From Saprospira grandis DSM 2844 (GTDB taxonomy: Bacteria; Bacteroidota; Bacteroidia; Chitinophagales; Saprospiraceae): 64,000 bases of DNA. The first letter of the stretch is position 1. Each line of letters opens with the position of its first letter. Under the pieces are notes generated by a model, which was given only the letters and a program-made list of their open reading frames with translations, was not told where the DNA came from and did not search any database. Both the position numbers and the translations under genes were made by a program. Below are positions 43,560 through 51,686 of this stretch, in pieces. The stretch spans positions 3,343,154 to 3,407,153 of the forward strand of contig NZ_JH719942.1 in the NCBI RefSeq assembly GCF_000275825.1. Direction: 5' to 3'.

Positions 43560-43567
43560 TAGATTTG
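43560..43567 (+). promoter_or_regulatory. Candidate -7 box for the oxygenase gene
   Basis: TAGATTTG matches TAnnTTTG exactly, 73 bases before the chosen ATG at 43640 and after a T-rich stretch. It supports that start over the 25-codon longer frame beginning at 43565. Confidence 0.35.
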
Positions 43568-43639
43568 TGCAACAAACTACTTTCGTGCTGTTCAAAAGAA
43601 AAAAGAGAGCAGTACACTTACCATCAATGCATTTTAGTT

Positions 43640-44596
43640 ATGGCAACTATTACCGGAATTCCTCAGGTAGACCTGAGTCAGTTCGTAAAGGGTGATGCCT
43701 CTCAGCAAGCTGCTTTTGTTGAGGCCCTAGGAAAAGCATTTACAGAAATTGGTTTTGTGGGCGTCGTGAATCACGGCATTCCCAAAGAGTTAATTAAGAA
43801 GTTCTTTGAAGCCTCTGAGCGCTTTTTTGCGCAAGACTTGGAGGTCAAAGACAAATATGAGGTCAAAAATGGCGCTGGACAAAGAGGATATTGCTCTTTT
43901 GGCCGCGAACATGCCAAACAGTCAGATGTAGGCGACCTCAAAGAGTTTTATCAGTTTGGTCAAGAATTGCCTGAAGGGCATGAGCTCAAAGAGGTATATA
44001 TGGATAATATCTACACCGATGAGTTGCCTGAGTTCAACAAAACAGCCCGTGAGTTGTACCAAGCTTTTGAGGCTTCTGGCGCTCACTTGCTAGAGGCTAT
44101 CGCTATTTTCTTGGGACTAGACCGCAATTATTTCAATCCTCATATTGAGGGCGGAAACTCTATTTTGCGCGCTATTCACTATCCTCCCATCACGCAAGAA
44201 CCCAAATCGGCTATCCGCTCAGAAGAGCATGAGGACATTAACCTCATTACCCTTTTGGTTGGTGCTTCTGCCGACGGACTACAAGTGCGTCCCTTGGGCC
44301 AAGATTGGATCGATGTGAAAGCCTTGGGAGACGGTATCGTCATCAATGTTGGAGATATGCTACAACGCCTCACCAACAACAAATTGAAGTCGACCACCCA
44401 CCGTGTAGTGAATCCACCACGCGAGCTTTGGGACACTTCACGCATCTCTATTCCTTTCTTCTTGCATCCCCGCAGCGATATGGATTTGACTTGCCTAGAA
44501 GATTGCGTAACCGAAGAAACGCCCCTACAATACGAGCCAATTACCGCTGGCGACTACCTAGATGAGCGTCTACGCGAAATCGGACTTAAAAAATAA
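43640..44596 (+). CDS. Isopenicillin-N-synthase-like 2-oxoglutarate/Fe(II) oxygenase
   Basis: 318 residues from the ATG at 43640. The DIOX_N-type N-terminus is present (ITGIPQVDLSQFV, EIGFVGVVNHGIP). The iron triad reads His 197 and Asp 199 in SEEHEDINLITLL, with the distal His 254 in STTHRVVNP. The 2-oxoglutarate-binding Arg/Ser is in SRISIPFFLHP (Arg 268, Ser 270). All catalytic residues are therefore present. Members hydroxylate or cyclise many small molecules, so the substrate is not predictable. It is a single gene with its own candidate promoter and a terminator. Confidence 0.92.
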   Translation: MATITGIPQVDLSQFVKGDASQQAAFVEALGKAFTEIGFVGVVNHGIPKELIKKFFEASERFFAQDLEVKDKYEVKNGAGQRGYCSFGREHAKQSDVGDLKEFYQFGQELPEGHELKEVYMDNIYTDELPEFNKTARELYQAFEASGAHLLEAIAIFLGLDRNYFNPHIEGGNSILRAIHYPPITQEPKSAIRSEEHEDINLITLLVGASADGLQVRPLGQDWIDVKALGDGIVINVGDMLQRLTNNKLKSTTHRVVNPPRELWDTSRISIPFFLHPRSDMDLTCLEDCVTEETPLQYEPITAGDYLDERLREIGLKK

Positions 44597-44625
44597 ACGC
44601 CTTGCTTGCAAGCGTTTTAAATAGA

Positions 44626-44659
44626 AGAGCAGTCTCGCTTTAGAGGCTGCTCTTTTTTT
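44626..44659 (+). terminator. Terminator of the oxygenase gene
   Basis: Stem AGAGCAGTCT (44626-44635) with AGGCTGCTCT (44644-44653), one G-T pair, and a seven-T run. A smaller imperfect hairpin (AAACGC/GCGTTT) lies just before it. Confidence 0.9.
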
Positions 44660-44680
44660 GATTTTCTTATAGATTTTTGT

Positions 44681-44907
44681 TTTTTGGGGCCTCCGGCTTC
44701 CTGCGGTCGTCGGCAGTTACTCCCTTTGGTCGTCGAACTGCGCCCTAAAGGGCTTGTTGTCGTTGCGGGGCTTGCTGCTGTTTTGGGGCCTCCCGCCTGC
44801 GGCGGGCGCTACGTTGCGGGGCTCGCAGGTCTGCTCGGCCCTGCGCGGGCTTTGCCCGCTGGGTCTGCGGCTGCGCCGCCCCCCTCCACATCGCTAGGCC
44901 AGGGCCC
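44681..44907. repeat. Composite structured repeat, copy 17 (class A, reverse, with TAAA-loop module)
   Basis: A first start TTTTGGGGCCTCCGG carries a module with GCCC-TAAA-GGGC (44742-44753), then a full class A copy runs from about 44784 to CACATCGCTAGGCC. Palindromes: CCCGCCTGCGGCGGG and GCGGGCTTTGCCCGC. Pairs in inverted orientation with copy 18; the 95 bases between them hold no gene. Confidence 0.9.
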
Positions 44908-45001
44908 AACCCTTTTGCCAATACATCAGTTTAAGGAGAAATAGCATCTTTGCTAGGGCGGGGAAATTATTTTTGGCCCAAAACTTGGCTAATAGACCAT
45001 A

Positions 45002-45171
45002 AAGGGCCGCAGAAAGGGGCCAAAAGCCCCCACTACAGCTGAGCGGCTGAGGGATGGACAGCAGGGCCGCCAAAGGCGGCAGACCAAAGCGGCGCAGCCG
45101 CTGCAGGGCCGAGCAGACCTGCGAGCTGCGATACAGCCCGACCCGCCCGCAGGGCGGGGCAGCCCCAAAAA
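45002..45171. repeat. Structured intergenic repeat, copy 18 (class B, forward)
   Basis: GGCTGAGGGATGG (45045) to GGGCAGCCCC. Palindromes GCCGCCAAAGGCGGC, AGCGGCGCAGCCGCT and CCCGCCCGCAGGGCGGG; inner helix CAGC/GCTG. It ends about 30 bases before the first Skp-like gene. Confidence 0.9.
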
Positions 45172-45202
45172 AATCAAATACTGAATAATTAAATAAATAG
45201 AA

Positions 45203-45712
45203 ATGAAAAACCTCTTATTAAGCCTAACGCTATTGTTGTCTAGCATGAGCTTTTCCTTTGCACAAAGAGCAGCTTATGTAGACATGACTCAAATTATGGA
45301 TGCTGTGCCCGAATATAAAACCGCACAGGCCGAATTGGACCAATTGGCAGAGCGCTGGCGGCAAGAAATTGCCAAAGAATACGAACAAATTGAACAACTC
45401 TATCGGGAATATCAGGCAAGGGAAGTCTTGATGAGCGATGAGATGAAAACCCAAAAACAAAACGAAATTATTGAGAAAGAAAAGGCCGTTAGAGCCTTGC
45501 AAGACCAGCGTTTTGGGGCTGAAGGAGAGCTTTTTTCTAAGCGCCAAAGTTTAGTGAAACCCATTCAGGAAAAGGTGTATAAAACTATCGAACTCCTAGC
45601 CAAGGAGCGCAATTATGACTTCATTTTTACGGCCCCCGATGGCAGCCAAATGATTTATGCCAAAGCTGATAAGGACCTTACGGCAGAGGTGGTAAAACGC
45701 TTGAGCAAATAA
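45203..45712 (+). CDS. OmpH/Skp-family periplasmic chaperone (first of three)
   Basis: 169 residues with signal peptide (about 1-20, MSFSFAQ). The mature protein opens with the family strand RAAYVDMTQIMDAVPEYKTA. Long charged helices follow (EIAKEYEQIEQLYREYQARE, EKEKAVRALQDQRFGAEGEL). It closes with KERNYDFIFTAPDGSQMIYA, the typical final strand pair. Skp holds unfolded outer membrane proteins in the periplasm. Head of a run of three paralogues; this one is the most different from the other two. Confidence 0.92.
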   Translation: MKNLLLSLTLLLSSMSFSFAQRAAYVDMTQIMDAVPEYKTAQAELDQLAERWRQEIAKEYEQIEQLYREYQAREVLMSDEMKTQKQNEIIEKEKAVRALQDQRFGAEGELFSKRQSLVKPIQEKVYKTIELLAKERNYDFIFTAPDGSQMIYAKADKDLTAEVVKRLSK

Positions 45713-45738
45713 GTTCCTTAGATTTCGCCAAAAAAATT

Positions 45739-45746
45739 TATTTTTG
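45739..45746 (+). promoter_or_regulatory. Candidate -7 box for the second Skp-like gene
   Basis: TATTTTTG matches TAnnTTTG exactly, 41 bases before the ATG at 45787. It would let the second and third Skp-like genes be expressed apart from the first. Confidence 0.35.
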
Positions 45747-45786
45747 TGCGCTTAATTCGTCAAACTTCAAAATTTTAAGAAATACT

Positions 45787-46302
45787 ATGAAAAAGCTTAT
45801 GCAGCTCAGCAGCATTTTGATGTTGCTTACTTTTATGGCGTTTAGCTCAGTGAGCTATGGCCAACAAAAAATTGCCTACGTAGATGCCGATGTCATCATT
45901 CCCAATATGCCCGAATACAAAAGAGCCAAAGCCGAGGTAGAATCTTACCGCAAGATTTTGGAAAAGCAACTAGAGGGCAAGCAAGCGACTATGCAGCAGT
46001 ATTATGCCGATGTTATGGCTAAGGTACAGGCGGGGCAGATGACTCCTCTACAACAAAAAGAAGCGGAGCAGAAATTGGCCAAAATGCAAGAAGATTTGCA
46101 AAAACAGGCCCTCAAAGCTGATGAGGATTTGGTGCGCAAGGAGCAAGATTTGACCAAGCCTCTTTATGAAAAATTTGAGTCTAAACTCAAAGAAGTGGCC
46201 AAGGAAAATGGTTATGCCTATATTCTAGACAAAAAGATGTTGCTTTACCACCAAGGCGGTAGCGATGCAACGGCCAAACTCAAAGCCAAGCTTGGCATTT
46301 AA
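45787..46302 (+). CDS. OmpH/Skp-family periplasmic chaperone (second of three)
   Basis: 171 residues with signal peptide (about 1-25, SSVSYGQ). It begins KIAYVDADVIIPNMPEYKRA and has two long helices rich in Lys, Glu and Gln. It ends ENGYAYILDKKMLLYHQGGSD and a final Ala/Lys/Leu stretch. It is clearly a close paralogue of the third gene, sharing IIPNMP-YKRAKAEVESY and the final KAKLGI. The 23-base gap to the next gene suggests co-translation. Confidence 0.93.
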   Translation: MKKLMQLSSILMLLTFMAFSSVSYGQQKIAYVDADVIIPNMPEYKRAKAEVESYRKILEKQLEGKQATMQQYYADVMAKVQAGQMTPLQQKEAEQKLAKMQEDLQKQALKADEDLVRKEQDLTKPLYEKFESKLKEVAKENGYAYILDKKMLLYHQGGSDATAKLKAKLGI

Positions 46303-46325
46303 TTTCACCCCCAAAAACAAGAACT

Positions 46326-46832
46326 ATGAAATTGGCTTCTTTTTTTAGCCTAATGGCCTGCTTGCTCTTTTTGGCAGCTACGCCATTATCGGCCCAAAAA
46401 ATGGCTCATGTAGATGGCGATGCGATTATTCCGAATATGCCCGCCTACAAAAGAGCAAAAGCAGAGGTAGAATCTTATGGTAAAATTTTGCAAAAGCAAC
46501 TAGAAGCAGAAAGCAAAAAGGTCCAGGATTTCTATACTAGCACCATGGAAAAAGCTAAACAAGGTGTGCTTTCTCCTGCACAACAAAAACAAGCAGAAGA
46601 ACAACTGCAGAAAATGCAGCAAGCTCTGCAGCAAAAAAGCGCAGAAGCAGAGCGTTCTTTGGCTAAAAAAGAACAGGACCTCATCAAGCCGCTCTATGAG
46701 CAATTTAATAAGGCCCTTACCGATGTAGCCAGCGAAAATGGCTATAGCTATATTATGGATGTAAAGCTCATTATGTACTCTGAAGGAGGCATTGATGCTA
46801 CGGCAAAAGTAAAAGCAAAATTGGGGATTTAA
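46326..46832 (+). CDS. OmpH/Skp-family periplasmic chaperone (third of three)
   Basis: 168 residues with signal peptide (about 1-23, ATPLSAQ). It begins KMAHVDGDAIIPNMPAYKRA and shares most positions with the preceding paralogue, including AKAEVESYGKILQKQLEAES and the end ATAKVKAKLGI. The near-identity points to a recent tandem duplication, with the two copies diverging mainly in the middle of the helices. A very strong terminator ends the cluster. Confidence 0.93.
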   Translation: MKLASFFSLMACLLFLAATPLSAQKMAHVDGDAIIPNMPAYKRAKAEVESYGKILQKQLEAESKKVQDFYTSTMEKAKQGVLSPAQQKQAEEQLQKMQQALQQKSAEAERSLAKKEQDLIKPLYEQFNKALTDVASENGYSYIMDVKLIMYSEGGIDATAKVKAKLGI

Positions 46833-46850
46833 CCCGTTTTGTTTTAGGGC

Positions 46851-46889
46851 AAAAAAGGGAGTTGACCATTTGGTCAACTCCCTTTTTTT
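46851..46889 (+). terminator. Terminator of the Skp-like cluster
   Basis: An 18-bp perfect stem (46851-46868 with 46871-46888) around TT, with AAAAAA on the left and TTTTTTT on the right. It can act in both directions. Confidence 0.95.
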
Positions 46890-46959
46890 GATCTACCTAC
46901 AGCCCTTTTCTTTGCCAAGATCGTTTAGTAGATGACTTCACCGATCAAATTTATAAACT

Positions 46960-49509
46960 ATGCGCTTTCTTTTAATTAGTTGTTGGCTGCTATTTTCGGC
47001 CTCCCTTTGGGGCCAAGCTTTGCCTGGAGAATATATTGTTTTGCTGCATAAGCAGGAGCAAATTCGCCAGCTCATAGCCAAATTGCCCGGCCATTGGGCT
47101 GCCCCGGAACTGCTGATTCCCCAGAGCAGCTATTTTCTGCTCAAAACAAATTCAACTAATGATCTTTTGCCCAAACTCTGGGCCCAACCCGAGGTCAAAA
47201 TGGCCCAAAGAAACCGCCGCCTCAAATACCGCCAAATTCCCAACGATAGTTTATTGGGCCAACAATGGCAACATCAAAATACAGGACAAGCTGGAGGTCC
47301 AGCCGGCCTAGACCATAATGCTGTTCCCGCCTGGCAATTGGCGGGCGGCGGCGATAGCAGCCGCCTTGGCGACCCCATTGTGCTGGCCATTGTTGATGAT
47401 GGAGTAGAAAAAACACATCCCGATTTGGCCCCCGCCATTTGGCAAAATCAAGCCGAAATTCCCAATAACCAAATTGATGAGGACCAAAATGGCTATGTCG
47501 ATGATTTTTGGGGCTGGAATAGCAACAGCCAAAATGACCAAATTCAAGGCGGAAATCATGGCAGCGCTGTAGCCGCCTTAGCCGCTGGCCGAGGCAATAA
47601 TGCTACCGGCATCGCTGGCCTAGCCTGGAACAGCCAATTGCTGATCGTCCGAAATGATTTTAATACTACCGAGGCCAATATTTTGGCCGCCTATGGCTAT
47701 ATCTTGCGCCAACGACAAGGCTATAATCAAAGTAACGGACAAGAAGGGGCCTTTGTGGTGGCTTGCAATTCTTCTTGGGGCTTAGATTATGCTTGGCCTA
47801 GCTCGGCTCCGCTTTGGTGTGGCTTTTACGATAGCTTGGGGCAGGCCGGCATTCTTAGCGTGGCCGCCACCACAAATAATGATGTTAATGTAGAAACCGC
47901 TGGCGATTTGCCCAGCCTTTGTAGCAGCGATTACCTGATTGTTGTGACCAATCTAAACCGTTTTGGGCTGCGAGCTGGCGGCTATGGCGCTCTTTCTGTA
48001 GATCTTGGCGCTTTTGGCGATGGGGTGTTTACAGCCCAAAATGGAGGGAATTATGGTAGCTTTGGCGGAACCTCTGCCGCTACGCCTTCGGTAACGGGCA
48101 GCATTGCCCTAGCCTATGCAGCGGCCTGTCCCAATTTTATGCAATGGGCCAAACGCTGGCCCGCCGCAGCCGCCCTGGCTGTCAAGACAACGCTTTTGCA
48201 AAGCGGAACGCCCGGCGGCAGCTTGCAGACGATCACCACAAGCTCCTCTTATCTCAATGCGGGCCAATTGGTCCAACAACTGCCTTGCCCCACCGATAGC
48301 TGCCTTTTGCCCCCCGATTTTTATCTGCAGGCCTTTGATGAAGGCTTTTATTTGTATTCCCCGCATTATGAGGATAGTCTGCAAGTTTTGCTCAGAACCG
48401 ATGCTAGCTTTCCTTGGGATACCCTCTACCTCTCTAGCCGAGATACCCTAGCTAATTTGGCCCATTGCCAGCGCTATGCGCTCAAAATTTACCCAATTTG
48501 TGGCCCCTCTGATAGCCTTTTGCTTTATCTGAGTACTACGGATTGCTGCCTGCCGCCTCAATCCGAAAGCTGGAGCCTCAGTGCCAATCAAGAACGAGAA
48601 TTATTGGCCCATTTGCCCACTAATGCCGCTAGCTCGGCCCTGCGGTTTCGGCCCCATAATAGCGGACAGCCCTGGCAGCAGTTGGCGGCCATAGATAGCC
48701 TTTTTGTTTTGCCACTGCTCGATAGCTGCCTCCTTTTTGAGTACCAGCTTCAGAGCCATTGCCTAAGAGGCGATAGCAGCGATTGGGGCCCCTTGCATTT
48801 TTTTCGCAGCGAAGGCTGCCCCGCCTGTAGCCCACTACAATACTGCAATATGCAGGGCCTACAAAATACCTTTGACTGGATCGAGCGCATCCGCCTAGGC
48901 CAATATGAGCTGCAATCGGGCAATAATGGCGGCTATTTTTGGCAAGATAGCCTAGTCCTGCATTGGCCCATTGGCCAGTCTATTCCCTTTGAGGTGGAAC
49001 AAGGAGACCTCTATCAGGAAAGTCTCCGCATTTGGCTAGACCTCAATGCCGATGGCGATTTTGAGGATGCCGATGAGCTACTTTATCAAGGCCAATTTAA
49101 TGGAAGCAATTTGATTTTGGGCCAGTTGTATTTGCCGCAGCAGGCGCAGCCTGGCCCTAGCCGCCTGCGCATTGCCCTGCGCTGGAACCAATATCCCGAG
49201 CTTTGTCAACAACATCAAAATGCCGAAACCGAGGATTATTGCCTTTATCTTACACCTTATACAAGCACCATTGTTAGCGAAAACCAAACGCTCAAAATTT
49301 GGCCGCAACCCAATTCGGGCCAATTTCAACTCCGTTTGCCCAAGGCGGGCACTTTCTCTTACACCCTCTACAATCTACAGGGGCAGGCTTTAGAAACTGG
49401 AGCCGTTCAAGGCCCAAATACTAGCCTGAATTTACAAAATAAGTATCCTGCTGGACAGTACTTTTTGCAGCTCGGTCCTTGGTCTAGCCCCCTAATGTTA
49501 ATCGATTAG
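46960..49509 (+). CDS. T9SS-exported subtilisin-like serine protease with GEVED domain
   Basis: 849 residues with signal peptide (LFSASLWGQ). An inhibitor-like propeptide segment runs to about 95. The S8 domain has Asp 146 (LAIVDDGVEKTHPDL), His 200 (GGNHGSAVAAL), oxyanion Asn 270 (VACNSSWG) and Ser 372 (FGGTSAATPSV), so the catalytic set is complete. A Cys-rich stretch at about 430-630 follows. Next come a GEVED-type domain (SLRIWLDLNADGDFEDADEL) and a T9SS sorting domain (IWPQPNSGQFQLRLPKAG, YPAGQYFLQLG). It is expected to act outside the cell. The stop is 4 bases from the left arm of the long inverted repeat around the recombinase gene. Confidence 0.92.
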   Translation: MRFLLISCWLLFSASLWGQALPGEYIVLLHKQEQIRQLIAKLPGHWAAPELLIPQSSYFLLKTNSTNDLLPKLWAQPEVKMAQRNRRLKYRQIPNDSLLGQQWQHQNTGQAGGPAGLDHNAVPAWQLAGGGDSSRLGDPIVLAIVDDGVEKTHPDLAPAIWQNQAEIPNNQIDEDQNGYVDDFWGWNSNSQNDQIQGGNHGSAVAALAAGRGNNATGIAGLAWNSQLLIVRNDFNTTEANILAAYGYILRQRQGYNQSNGQEGAFVVACNSSWGLDYAWPSSAPLWCGFYDSLGQAGILSVAATTNNDVNVETAGDLPSLCSSDYLIVVTNLNRFGLRAGGYGALSVDLGAFGDGVFTAQNGGNYGSFGGTSAATPSVTGSIALAYAAACPNFMQWAKRWPAAAALAVKTTLLQSGTPGGSLQTITTSSSYLNAGQLVQQLPCPTDSCLLPPDFYLQAFDEGFYLYSPHYEDSLQVLLRTDASFPWDTLYLSSRDTLANLAHCQRYALKIYPICGPSDSLLLYLSTTDCCLPPQSESWSLSANQERELLAHLPTNAASSALRFRPHNSGQPWQQLAAIDSLFVLPLLDSCLLFEYQLQSHCLRGDSSDWGPLHFFRSEGCPACSPLQYCNMQGLQNTFDWIERIRLGQYELQSGNNGGYFWQDSLVLHWPIGQSIPFEVEQGDLYQESLRIWLDLNADGDFEDADELLYQGQFNGSNLILGQLYLPQQAQPGPSRLRIALRWNQYPELCQQHQNAETEDYCLYLTPYTSTIVSENQTLKIWPQPNSGQFQLRLPKAGTFSYTLYNLQGQALETGAVQGPNTSLNLQNKYPAGQYFLQLGPWSSPLMLID

Positions 49510-49512
49510 TGC

Positions 49513-49826
49513 TTTTGGGGCTGCCCCGCCCTGCGGGCGGGTCGGGCTGTGTCGCAGCTCGCTGATCGCTCGGCCCTGCGCCGCCTTTGGCGGCTGGGTC
49601 TGGCGCTGCGCGCCACTGCTGTCCATCCCTCAGCCAGATTTAATCGCGCTGCTTTGGCCATAGTTTGCTATGAATTTTTGGCTAGGCCAGCTATTTTTTA
49701 AGGGCATAGCCTTCGCTATGGCCGAGAAAAATAGGGCCGACTAGCGGTAAATTGCTGCAAACTATAAAAGTGAGTGCGTTTAAATTTGGCTATTGCCTGC
49801 GGCCCTGACGGGCCTGTAGGGCGCCA
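49513..49826. repeat. Structured repeat, copy 19 (class B, reverse), left arm of long inverted repeat
   Basis: A class B copy (TTTTGGGGCTGCCCC to CCCTCAGCC at about 49636) is extended by about 165 bases not found in other copies, then a terminal hairpin. The extension (about 49636-49800) is matched, inverted, at about 50990-51163 with only about two mismatches by eye. It contains GCATAGCCTTCGCTATGGC and CATAGTTTGCTATG palindromes. Confidence 0.92.
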
Positions 49827-49830
49827 AAAG

Positions 49831-50742
49831 TTATTCTTTGGGCTTTTGCTGTTGTGCAGGATGAAAAGAGCGCAAACTTTCTTTTAAATAGCGATTATCG
49901 AGCTGGCTGTAGAGTTCGGTGGTGGTAATAGAGGCATGTCCTAGTAGTTGTTGGACCAATCTTAGGTCGGCTCCGCCTTCTACCAAATGTGTAGCAAAGC
50001 TATGGCGAAAACTATGAGGGGATATATTTTTTTCTATGCCGGCATCGGCCACGGCTTTCTTGACCACTAAAAAGAGCATTTGCCGAGAGAGCTGTTTGCC
50101 TCTACGGTTCAAAAAGACAATATCTTCTGCTTTGGGGGCGATTTCTGCATGTTTTCTTTGGTCCAAATAAAAGAGCAGTTGTTGTTTGGCAGATTCGCCA
50201 ATGGGGACAATGCGTTCCTTTTGGCCCTTTCCCCAAAGGCGAATGAGGTCCATTTCTAGCAAAAGGCCCGATAATTTGAGTTCGCAGAGTTCTGTGGCCC
50301 GTAGGCCACAGGCATAGAGCAGCTCGAGCATAGCGCGGTTGCGGTGCCCCTGCGGATGCGAGAGATCTATGGCATTGAATATTTGGTCCACCTCATCAAT
50401 GCTGAGGTATTCGGGTAGTTTCCGGGCTTGTTTGGGGGCTTCTAATAGGGTAGAGGGGTCTTGCTCTACCAATTGCTCTAGGCGCAAAAAGGCAAAAAAG
50501 CTTTTAATGGAAGAGAGCATACGGGCCTGGCTGCTTTTGGCCAAGCCGAGCTTTTGTAGTTCCTGAAGAAAGCCCCTTAGCGTTTGCTTATCTATATCGG
50601 CCAATTGTTCTAGCTCCTGCTGCTGCTTGAGATAGCGGTTGAGCTGCTTCAAATCACTTTTATAGGCGGCCAAAGAAGCTGCGGTAAGTCCTTTTTCTAA
50701 TTGCAAAAAAGCCTCAAAACCGGGGAGATAAAGGTCTAGCAT
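49831..50742 (-). CDS. xerD: XerD-like tyrosine recombinase
   Basis: 303 residues. The core-binding SAM-like N-terminal domain (about 1-90) is followed by the catalytic domain with the full set: Arg 148 (CGLRATELCEL), Lys 172 (WGKGQKERIVP), His 243 and Arg 246 (SPHSFRHSFATHL), His 269 (LLGHASITTT) and nucleophile Tyr 278 (ELYSQL). Length and motifs fit the XerC/XerD chromosome dimer resolution family; which of the two cannot be settled. The gene is unusual in being enclosed by inverted copies of about 300 bp (49513-49826 and 50958-51281). That could mean a mobile or invertible unit, or two chance insertions of the repeat around a housekeeping gene. The stop lies 5 bases from the left arm. Confidence 0.93.
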   Translation of the reverse strand: MLDLYLPGFEAFLQLEKGLTAASLAAYKSDLKQLNRYLKQQQELEQLADIDKQTLRGFLQELQKLGLAKSSQARMLSSIKSFFAFLRLEQLVEQDPSTLLEAPKQARKLPEYLSIDEVDQIFNAIDLSHPQGHRNRAMLELLYACGLRATELCELKLSGLLLEMDLIRLWGKGQKERIVPIGESAKQQLLFYLDQRKHAEIAPKAEDIVFLNRRGKQLSRQMLFLVVKKAVADAGIEKNISPHSFRHSFATHLVEGGADLRLVQQLLGHASITTTELYSQLDNRYLKESLRSFHPAQQQKPKE

Positions 50743-50957
50743 ATTAGGTGTTGGAGATAAGCTTTTGTGAGGTATAAAAGAAAGGTTGTGAAATAGAAGT
50801 TTAAAAAGCTTGAAATTTATCTAATAAAAAAGTAGAAAAGTCTGTTTTTGCAAAATTTATTTTCCTAAATTAGGAGTCTAAAGCGGAAATTTATGTACCG
50901 TTATTCTGAAAGTGTAGAGGTTTTTTTCCTACAAGGGGAAGAAAATCTCTTTTTTTT

Positions 50958-51281
50958 GGTCCTATGCGGTTTTGCAGGCGGCAAAGCCGCCGCAGGCAAT
51001 AGCCAAATTTAAACGCACTCACTTTTATAGTTTGCAGCAATTTCCCGCTAGTCGGCCCTATTTTTCTCGGCCATAGCGAAGGCTATGCCCTTAAAAAATA
51101 GCTGGCCTAGCCGAAAATTCATAGCAAACTATGGCCAAAGCAGCGCGATTAAATCTGGCTGAGGGATGGGCAGCAGGGCCGCCGAAGGCGGCAGACCAAA
51201 GCGGCTTTGCCGCTGCAGGGCCGAGCGAACAGCGAGCTGCGATACAGCCCGACCCGACCAAAGGGCGGGGCAGCCCCAAAT
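50958..51281. repeat. Structured repeat, copy 20 (class B, forward), right arm of long inverted repeat
   Basis: Inverted counterpart of copy 19. It starts GGTCCTATGCGG with a GGCGGCAAAGCCGCC hairpin, continues through the shared 165-base extension, then the class B core GGCTGAGGGATGG to GGGCAGCCCC. In the core its hairpins differ from those of copy 19 while staying palindromic. It abuts the rpmE2 terminator. The 215 bases between xerD and this arm (50743-50957) are A/T-rich and hold no convincing gene. Confidence 0.92.
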
Positions 51282-51316
51282 AAAAAAAGCACAACAACCA
51301 TAGCGGTTATTGTGCT
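51281..51316 (-). terminator. Terminator of rpmE2
   Basis: Stem AGCACAACAACC (51288-51299) with GGTTATTGTGCT (51305-51316), one mismatch; seven T follow on the minus strand, reaching the end of repeat copy 20. Confidence 0.9.
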
Positions 51317-51339
51317 TGTGTTTTGGCAAAAAGAAAAGC

Positions 51340-51597
51340 CTAGCCCAAGTCGAACTTGGCAAATTTCTTTTTGAACTTGTCGATACGTCCAGCAGTATCT
51401 ACGAAAGTCATCTTTCCTGTGTAGAAAGGATGAGAGGCGCTAGAGATCTCCAACTTAACGAGGGGATACTCTTTGCCATCTTCCCAAGTGATCGTATCTC
51501 TGCTAGGAGCAGTAGATCGTGTTAGGAAGCTGTAGTCTGTAGAAATATCTTTGAACACGACAAGACGATAGTCTTCTGGATGCAATCCTTGTTTCAT
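51340..51597 (-). CDS. rpmE2: 50S ribosomal protein L31, type B
   Basis: 85 residues from ATG 51595-51597 ([20 protein letters not shown]); two codons upstream the open frame only has TTG. It has the L31 signature [20 protein letters not shown]-type ending and [11 protein letters not shown]. The zinc-binding CxxC of type A L31 is absent, so it is the zinc-independent (C-) type B form. Such forms replace the zinc form under zinc limitation in some bacteria; whether that applies here depends on an rpmE elsewhere. A clear terminator follows. Confidence 0.96.
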   Translation of the reverse strand: MKQGLHPEDYRLVVFKDISTDYSFLTRSTAPSRDTITWEDGKEYPLVKLEISSASHPFYTGKMTFVDTAGRIDKFKKKFAKFDLG

Positions 51598-51686
51598 GGC
51601 CAAAAATTAGTTTTGAATGATGATTCATAATAAAGCGAGGGCAAAAATAAGCATAAATCTCAAAAAAGCAAGAGAAAGTCCAACTT

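Noticed and set aside
50893-51012. Small open frame (about 39 codons) before repeat copy 20
   Set aside because: The second half runs into the repeat and the first half has no recognisable features; possible remnant but unsupported.
49513-51281. Insertion sequence with a classical transposase
   Set aside because: The enclosed gene is a tyrosine recombinase of the Xer type, there is no DDE transposase and no target duplication at the arm ends.
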